DNA of 64,000 nt from Candidatus Bathyarchaeota archaeon (GTDB lineage: Archaea > Thermoproteota > Bathyarchaeia > TCS64), in the NCBI GenBank assembly GCA_018652685.1, contig JABIBQ010000073.1:62001-126000 (forward strand). Direction: 5' to 3'. How positions within the stretch are numbered: position 1 is the first letter of the stretch; each line of letters starts with the position of its first letter. Below the pieces are notes generated by a model. The model saw only the letters and a list, made by a program, of their open reading frames with translations, was not told the origin of the DNA and did no database searches. The position numbers were made by a program, and so were the translations under genes. Below, one piece after another: positions 57,400 through 64,000 of this stretch.

Positions 57400-57633
57400 A
57401 TGGTACTAGTTGAAAAAGCGAGAAACTTTTCTCGTTCAGAGTTATTGCAGGACACCTACAAGTTCCTGTGGGGATCAAAAATTAGGCCCGTATTGGACCT
57501 AACGGGAATAATCAAGGGGGTAATGGCACTGGAAGAGATGGATTTGTACAACATGGAAGATAGCGTCGGCAGAGCCACGACGAAAATCGACCTTGGTGTA
57601 GAACTCTATGACATGGAAGCGGGCTGGGATTAA
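57400..57633 (+). CDS. Hypothetical small protein
   Basis: 77-aa isolated ORF with no competing frame. Confidence 0.4.
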   Translation: MVLVEKARNFSRSELLQDTYKFLWGSKIRPVLDLTGIIKGVMALEEMDLYNMEDSVGRATTKIDLGVELYDMEAGWD

Positions 57634-57635
57634 CC

Positions 57636-58283
57636 CTAACGCATCCTTTTCCGTACATTCTTGGCGAACCACTCGCCAAACTTGGTGTATGATCCACCAG
57701 TTCTAGTGTGACCTAATTTGATCGCGTTAATTACATCTAGATAATCGGTTGACTCGGATTCAACAATTGTATAGGACCTCCCCACCGTCCCAGGTATATG
57801 TGAGTCACTCCCCCCGGTGGTCGGCAATCCTAACCGGTCAGCAAGCTTCTGGTTCAAGTTGCAGATGACATCATATGGGACCTGTGCACTGTTGGCAACC
57901 TCTATAGCATCAAGGTTAGCGGACTCAACCTGATGCAACTGGGGCCAGCTCCTGGGCAATCCGTAAGGATGCGCCAGTATGGCTGTCGCTCCCTGATCAT
58001 GGATGAGGTCAACGGTCTCAGGGAGGCTCAATCCCGGAGGTACGACCTCGACTGGATCAAGGGCCACGACGTGGGCTCTTCTGGCAGATATCTCAATCGC
58101 AGGAATGAAGACCAGATCACCGGATTTCTCCCGGGCTTCATCAAGCCCCTTGAGGGTATCATGGTCTGCAAGCGCGTACCCGTCGAATCCCTGTTCCACG
58201 ATACGCTTGTTGATCTCGTCGATTGAGTTGAAGCTGTCAGGGGAATATTCTGAATGTATGTGAAGATCCAGCTTGAGCTCCAT
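57636..58283 (-). CDS. PHP domain metal-dependent phosphoesterase
   Basis: 215 aa; LDLHIHSEYSPDS, YALADHDTLKGL, ILAHPYG, GGSDSHIPGTVG. Confidence 0.9.
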   Translation of the reverse strand: MELKLDLHIHSEYSPDSFNSIDEINKRIVEQGFDGYALADHDTLKGLDEAREKSGDLVFIPAIEISARRAHVVALDPVEVVPPGLSLPETVDLIHDQGATAILAHPYGLPRSWPQLHQVESANLDAIEVANSAQVPYDVICNLNQKLADRLGLPTTGGSDSHIPGTVGRSYTIVESESTDYLDVINAIKLGHTRTGGSYTKFGEWFAKNVRKRMR

Positions 58284-58325
58284 TGTGTTCAGAAAGAATA
58301 GTCTTGTGAGGGCTTCTATTTGTTG

Positions 58326-59968
58326 CTATGAGGAGTTGCCTGAGGCCATCGATATCCTACGGGATAAAGTCGCCTCCAGCTCCTGGAGCCTCTCCTCAGA
58401 TAACTGGTTGAAGAGCGGCCTTGGCTTGGTGAGCTTGCGACCGATGTTCACTGCCCTCAGTGCTTCGTCCAAGCTGTAGCTGTTGCCGTCAAGTCCCAGC
58501 TGCCTATAGACCTCGTATGCATGGAACGGGAACACGGGCTCCCCAAGTATGGCTATCGCCCTACTGAGCCACAAGGCGTTGTGGATGACATCTCTCGCCT
58601 CGTCTGGGTCAGTCTCCTTAAGCTTCCACGGCTCCCTCTCCTGGAGATATTTGTTGCCAGTTATGGCGAGCCCCAGCAGGGTGTCGCAGATCTTCTTGAA
58701 CTCATAGTTTTGGACGTACACTCTGATGTCCTCGATGGCCTTCTTAACTGCTCCTTCTATCTCGGGCTCGATGAAACCCGAGGGTACCTTACCATAGTTC
58801 CTGTACGCGAAGAGGAGGCTCCTGTATATGAAGTTCCCCAGAATGCCCACGAGTTCCTTGTTGAGCTTGGCCGCGTAGGTTTTCCAGCTAAAGTCAAGGT
58901 CTCTTGTGTGACCCGTGTAGCTAGCAATGTAATAACGGAGCGAGTCAGCGTCCAGACCCTCCTCAAGGTACTCGTCCTCGACCCAGAGTACATAGCCCCT
59001 GCCTTGCTGAAGTTATGGCCCTCCACTTTTACCATTCCACTGGCGACAACTGCGTCGGGGACGCTGTAACCTGCCCCCTTGAGCATACTGGGCCAAAAGA
59101 GGCAGTGGTGGTAGACTATGTCCCCTCCAATGAAGTGGATTAGCCTGCCTGGTCCCTTCCAGTAGTGCTCCCAGTCGCCTCCCGTTCGTTCTGCCCACTC
59201 CTCCGTGCTACCGATGTAGCCGATTGGGGCATCGAACCAGACATAGAATGTCAGGTCCTTTGAGCCGGGGAACGGGATCCCCCAATCAAGGTTTCTAGTG
59301 ATATTCCAGTCTTTTAGGCCTCCCTTGAGCCATCCCTTGGCGTAGTTCCTAGCATTCTCTGTCCCTCCAAGTCTCTCAAGGAACTCTTTGAGGAAGCTCT
59401 CAAAGGCAGTTAGCTTCAGGAATTGATGCGATGTCTCCTTGTACTCAGCCGTAGTTCCACATATAGTGCATCTGGGGTTCAATATCTCCCCAGGCTCTAG
59501 GTACACGCCGCATCCTTGGTCGCATTCGTCGCCACGGGCATCCGTCCCGCAGTGGGGACAGGTTCCCTCCATGTATCTATCGGGGAGGAAACGATCGCAT
59601 GATGGACAATGGGGTAACGTCACGTCCTTCTGGTAGATGTAGCCGTTCTCGATGAGGTTCATGGCTATCGCCCTGGTCCTGTGATGGTTCACGGGGTCAT
59701 TAGTGCTTCCGTAGTTATCGAAGAATATTCCCAGCCTGGGGAATATTTGTCTGAAATGTTCATGATACTGTTTGGCTATCCGCTCCGGTGTTGTGCCCTG
59801 CTCCTCGGCCTTCACCGTTATCGGTGTGCCGTGTGTGTCGCTCCCACAGAAGAATAATACGTCCCTCCCCAGCTTGCGCTGGTACCTGACATAGATGTCT
59901 GCGGGGAAGTACGTTCGGAGATGGGCGATATGCATGGGACCATTGACGTATGGTAGCCCGCATGTCAC
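58326..59968 (-). CDS. metG: Methionyl-tRNA synthetase, split by a -1 frameshift near 59003
   Basis: ORF 58757..59968 has [17 protein letters not shown] and Zn-knuckle cysteines. The MetRS frame continues in 58326..58850 after restoring one nt in VEGHNFSK[S][17 protein letters not shown]. Confidence 0.9.
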
Positions 59969-60112
59969 GAGAAGTTTATCGGATTCTGGATACCCTTCCG
60001 GGTTAAATTTATTGAGTCTCTTGCACCTCGGGAAATCTAGTCACTGTTGAGGCACTTAAGGATAATGTATGTAGTTAACGAATAATAGTAGACGATCCTC
60101 TGGTTCTATGTA

Positions 60113-61342
60113 TTACTCGTCGTCGTAGATTCCGCCGTAACACTCCTTTATGAAGAGGAAGAATATCAGCGGCATCATCAGGGACAGCACTTGGATCAGG
60201 GTATTCGATGTAGTGTATGACCCCGTAATGTCAACAAAGTACCCGTAGATTGGGGTGAAGATGCTGAAGCCTATCGTGCCAAGACCGTTGACCAAGCCAA
60301 GCCCTACAGCGGCCTTCTGGGGCGGAAGGGTCTCGGGGATCATGCTGAAGTATAGTACCCAGTAGCTGTACGCGAACCCCATTAAAAAGTTCAGAGCCGA
60401 GAATACGTAGATTGGTGTTGAGGTTGGTAGGTTAAGGAACACTATCAGTATAGCTGATGCTAGAATCGAGAAGCCCAGTAGTGGAGCCTTCCTCTTCTTG
60501 AGCCTGTCACTTATCGCCGAGACGAGGATACAACCGGGGATACCCGCGATGGTACCCAGGCTTGCGATCTGACCGACCTGGATGTAGGTCATTCCCCTGA
60601 CGTCAATTAGGAACTGGGGCATCCAGTTCATGAAGACCCACGCGGTCGTGCTCAGCATGTAACCGGCGAAGAAGGGGTATAACCTCTTGTCTTTGAGGGT
60701 CGCAACTATGCTTTTCAATACAGGAGGTTTGTCCGGCCTCGACGTGTGTACTTGGATATCGCCCTTGTCTTTGAGAAGGAAGATATTCATGACCCAGTTG
60801 ATCACGAGGAGTATGCTCATCCAAAGATATAGAGTCCTCCATCCGCCCAGCCTCTCGACCGCTAGGGGGAACCCCATGTATGAGATAAAGTTTCCAAGAC
60901 CGCTTGATGCGCTAAGTATGCCTATTGCAGTTGCCTTTCTGTTGGCTGGGAACCAGGCGGATACCAGTCTTACTGCGTTGATGTAGAATGTGCTGCACCC
61001 GATCCCGATGAGGAACTGGGCAATGAAGAGAAACTCGTAGCTCTTGCTCCACCAGAACAGGAAAATCCCGACAATAGTCAGTACCGTAAAGTACAGGATA
61101 GTCTTCCTTGCCCCCAGCCTGTCGCTGAGAATTCCACTGGGCACCTGCATGACACCGTAGATGAAGAAGTAAGCAGAGATCAGCATGCCCATAGAGCTGT
61201 GACTGATGTTTAACTCCTCGATGAGTAGTGGAGTCAAGGCCCCCGCCGCGCTTCTAAGGAAGTTCTCAGCAAAATAGGTGATGCATATCGTTGTGAGCAA
61301 TATTAGCGCATAGTGGCGGGACTTCTCCATTTTATATTCCAC
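60113..61342 (-). CDS. MFS transporter
   Basis: 409 aa; VPSGILSDRLGARKTILYFTVLTIVG; 12-TM-like hydrophobicity. Confidence 0.92.
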   Translation of the reverse strand: MEYKMEKSRHYALILLTTICITYFAENFLRSAAGALTPLLIEELNISHSSMGMLISAYFFIYGVMQVPSGILSDRLGARKTILYFTVLTIVGIFLFWWSKSYEFLFIAQFLIGIGCSTFYINAVRLVSAWFPANRKATAIGILSASSGLGNFISYMGFPLAVERLGGWRTLYLWMSILLVINWVMNIFLLKDKGDIQVHTSRPDKPPVLKSIVATLKDKRLYPFFAGYMLSTTAWVFMNWMPQFLIDVRGMTYIQVGQIASLGTIAGIPGCILVSAISDRLKKRKAPLLGFSILASAILIVFLNLPTSTPIYVFSALNFLMGFAYSYWVLYFSMIPETLPPQKAAVGLGLVNGLGTIGFSIFTPIYGYFVDITGSYTTSNTLIQVLSLMMPLIFFLFIKECYGGIYDDE

Positions 61343-61416
61343 CGGAGGAGCGGCGCCAAGGTCTTAAACGTTGCTGTAGATTCCAAAACCAAACATTTAT
61401 CGTATTTACACGTGAT

Positions 61417-62220
61417 ATGCAAGGCATGTCAAAGCCATCAGCTGATTTAGCGATCATAGGAGGGACAGGGGTCTATGACCCAGAACTCATTGATAACGCA
61501 GAGAGGGTAAAGGTTCACACACCTTACGGCTCTCCATCAGCCACAATAACCATCGGGGAATACGAGGAAAAGCGAATAGCATTCCTCCCAAGGCACGGGG
61601 ACGGACACATCATCCCACCACACAAGATCCCTTTCAGGGCGAACGTTTGGGCATTAATGAAGCTGGGAGTCAAACGCATCATCGCCAGCAGCGCGGTGGG
61701 CAGCCTCAGGATGGATTATGAGCCTGGCCACTTTGTAATCACTGACCAGTTCATTGACAGGACGAGGAAGCGCATAGACACATTCTATGAGGGCGGGCAG
61801 ATTTGCCACATCAGTGCAGCTGACCCAATTTGCCCCCAGCTCCACGGGTTCTTCGGAGTCCACGCCAAGAAGCAGGGCCTCACGGTACACAAAGAGGGAA
61901 CCTATGTCTGTATTGAAGGCCCCAGGTTTAGCACCAGGGCCGAATCTAAGCTGTTCAGGCAATGGGGATGCGATATAATAGGGATGACAATGTATCCAGA
62001 GGTGATCCTGGCAAGGGAGGCGCAGATCTGCTACGTCAGCGTGGCAATGGTCACGGATTATGATGTCTGGGCCGACAAGCCCGTGAGCGCAGCCGAGGTA
62101 CTTGAGACTATGGAAGGCAACAGCGCTAACTTCAAGAAGCTCATAATGAGCGGTTTAACAGAGATCCCAGATGAGAGGACCTGTAACTGCAGTAACGCGC
62201 TGGCAGGCGCCCTCTACTAG
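61417..62220 (+). CDS. mtnP: S-methyl-5'-thioadenosine phosphorylase
   Basis: 267 aa; LAIIGGTGVYDPELI, FLPRHGDGHIIPPHKIPFRANVWALMKLGV, IEGPRFSTRAESKLFRQWGCDIIGMTMYPEV. Confidence 0.93.
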   Translation: MQGMSKPSADLAIIGGTGVYDPELIDNAERVKVHTPYGSPSATITIGEYEEKRIAFLPRHGDGHIIPPHKIPFRANVWALMKLGVKRIIASSAVGSLRMDYEPGHFVITDQFIDRTRKRIDTFYEGGQICHISAADPICPQLHGFFGVHAKKQGLTVHKEGTYVCIEGPRFSTRAESKLFRQWGCDIIGMTMYPEVILAREAQICYVSVAMVTDYDVWADKPVSAAEVLETMEGNSANFKKLIMSGLTEIPDERTCNCSNALAGALY

Positions 62221-62249
62221 GAACATTATTAACTTAATCCACCCCCATT

Positions 62250-62972
62250 TTGCGCATGCCCAGTAAACAGTTCGTTTTCATGGTTCTGGAAGAGCACCCG
62301 TATGGTAGGGAGATGTTGATGCAACTCATGGAAGCGGAACACTATCCTATGGCAATCATCGAGGAAGCCTCAGATATAGCCGAGGAGGAGAAGGGAAAGT
62401 TCCTTGAGAGGATCATGGGTCACAGGGTCGCCCCGACATTCACCGAGCTTCTTGAGGGAAAGGATATCCCAAGGTACAAGGTTCCCCACCACAACAAGAA
62501 GACATGTAGGCTGCTCCTTCAGGAGTTAAATCCGGACCTCGGAGTTCTGGGCGGAACAAGGATAATCAGGGACCGCATACTCAGAATCCCACAGGACGGT
62601 ATGCTCAACTCCCACCCAGGTCTTCTGCCAGAGGTACGAGGCTCTGCGAGCCCGGCGTGGTCAGTGTACTACGATATCCCAATCGGCTCGACATGCCACT
62701 TCATTGACCCCGGCATTGACACGGGAGATATAGTCGGAAAACGGGAGATATCCATTCACAAGGGCGACACATACGAGAAGATGTGCTGGCTTACGCTTGT
62801 GGAGGCTGGAGCGTTGATGACTGAGGCAGTGAGTTCCTGGAGAAACGGAGAGCTTGAAAGGACACCACAGGGCGAAAGCGACCACCCCACGTTCAGGGTA
62901 CCGTCTGACGAAATCATGAAAATCGTGTACCAAAAGCTCAGAGACCATACCTACAAGCACTACGTGGACTAA
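62250..62972 (+). CDS. Formyltransferase-domain protein
   Basis: 240 aa; LNPDLGVLGGTRIIRDRILRIPQDGMLNSHPGLLPEVRGSASPAWSVYYDIPIGSTCHFIDPGIDTGDIV. Confidence 0.9.
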   Translation: MRMPSKQFVFMVLEEHPYGREMLMQLMEAEHYPMAIIEEASDIAEEEKGKFLERIMGHRVAPTFTELLEGKDIPRYKVPHHNKKTCRLLLQELNPDLGVLGGTRIIRDRILRIPQDGMLNSHPGLLPEVRGSASPAWSVYYDIPIGSTCHFIDPGIDTGDIVGKREISIHKGDTYEKMCWLTLVEAGALMTEAVSSWRNGELERTPQGESDHPTFRVPSDEIMKIVYQKLRDHTYKHYVD

Positions 62973-63042
62973 TCCTCCCATTTTAACGGGTATTGGGACA
63001 TATGTTTTTACACTACCTTCCCGAAATCTTCTCTGATTAGAT

Positions 63043-64000
63043 TTGAGTGATGAGTACTCTACCAGAAACAGGGACAATATGCTCTGGGTCATCGTCGTGG
63101 CGATGATGGTCGTGAACGTTGGCGTCCTGATGTTCTCCACCACGTATGGGGGAAACGATGTCGAAACTGCAGCCCTATCCACAGAGGTGGAAAACCTCGG
63201 GTTCCAACTAAATAGCGCGATCCAAGAGATAGAGGCGCTCCAGGACGAGGTACGTATCTCCAGCCTACCCGATAATACACCCAACCTAGGCTTCATCGAG
63301 CTTTACAACACCACACGTAACAGCGTGGTGCTTATTGAGACAGATATCGGGTCGGGAAGCGGTTGGATCTATGATACAAACGGACATATTATCACAAACA
63401 ACCACGTCGTTGAGAATACAAACTGGATCCGAGTCACATTCCAAAGCGGGACTATTATTCAAGCAACCCTAGTGGGTAGAGATCCATACAGCGATATGGC
63501 TGTAATCAAGATCAACGCATCGGATGAACCCCTGTTCCCACTGGAAATCGGCGTTAGTGCCGACCTTTTGGTGGGCGAAACGGTGACGGCTATAGGTAAC
63601 CCGTTCGGGCTTGACAACACCATGACCGCGGGCATAGTCAGTGCCACAGGACGGCAGATGAGTACAATCAATAATTATGCCATAGTGGACGTGATACAGA
63701 CGGATGCCGCAATCAATCCAGGCAACAGTGGGGGACCATTGTTTAACCTGAAAGGGAAGGTCGTCGGGATGAACACGGCAATCATCAGTAGTACAAGTGA
63801 GTTTAGTGGAATCAGTTTCGCCATCCCCTCCGACACCATCCAGAGAGAGGTAGAGGCTCTAATCGAGAATGGAAGCTACGAGCATCCATGGCTCGGTGTT
63901 AGTGGACTTAACCTGGCACCCCAGTTCGCTGAGGCGATGGGACTCATCAATACCACCAAGGGAACTCTTGTTGTTGAGATTCTTGAAGGGGGGCCCGCTG
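63043..64000 (+). CDS. HtrA/DegP-like trypsin-family serine protease, 3' part cut by window edge
   Basis: Manual translation: N-terminal TM (MLWVIVVAMMVVNVGVLMF), GSGSGWIYDTNGHIITNNHVV, DPYSDMAVIKI, NPGNSGGPLFN, beginning of a PDZ. Absent from track because open at edge. Confidence 0.92.
   Translation, partial: MSDEYSTRNRDNMLWVIVVAMMVVNVGVLMFSTTYGGNDVETAALSTEVENLGFQLNSAIQEIEALQDEVRISSLPDNTPNLGFIELYNTTRNSVVLIETDIGSGSGWIYDTNGHIITNNHVVENTNWIRVTFQSGTIIQATLVGRDPYSDMAVIKINASDEPLFPLEIGVSADLLVGETVTAIGNPFGLDNTMTAGIVSATGRQMSTINNYAIVDVIQTDAAINPGNSGGPLFNLKGKVVGMNTAIISSTSEFSGISFAIPSDTIQREVEALIENGSYEHPWLGVSGLNLAPQFAEAMGLINTTKGTLVVEILEGGPA

Noticed and set aside
1-64000. CRISPR arrays, transposases, prophage, rRNA
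   Set aside because: Scanned for regular direct repeats with spacers and for recognisable transposase, integrase or phage structural proteins; none seen.

Overview
Gene-dense archaeal chromosome segment, probably from an uncultured, peptide-degrading lineage. An Asgard/Thorarchaeota-like origin is inference only. Archaeal markers include eL40, a UbiA-family DGGGP-synthase-like prenyltransferase, a TIGR00300 protein, AlaX, a DUF1724-type HTH regulator and a group 3b-like NiFe hydrogenase. There are about 50 protein genes, tRNA-Leu(TAG) and tRNA-Arg(CCT), both with encoded CCA. I saw no rRNA, CRISPR array or transposase. Four genes missing from the ORF track were recovered by hand: partial proS at the left edge, eL40, a 55-aa CxxC-x17-CxxC protein, and a partial HtrA protease at the right edge. 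The most interesting content is: (1) a ten-CXXCH cytochrome of OmcA/MtrC type with an N-terminal collagen-like Gly-X-Y stretch behind a membrane anchor; (2) two convergent M20-amidohydrolase/MFS cassettes flanking an AprA-like flavoprotein and ferredoxin pair; (3) a tRNA-Leu T-arm duplication (15/16 nt) bracketing a 1-kb alkD segment; (4) an AN1 zinc finger-TM-CAP fusion; (5) a DEAD-box helicase whose C-terminal zinc ribbon recurs as an adjacent stand-alone gene; (6) a hybrid histidine kinase whose H-box His appears replaced by Gly; (7) methionyl-tRNA synthetase broken by an apparent 1-nt deletion in its KMSKS-like motif. No homology searches were possible. Family calls rest on motif and sequence recognition.
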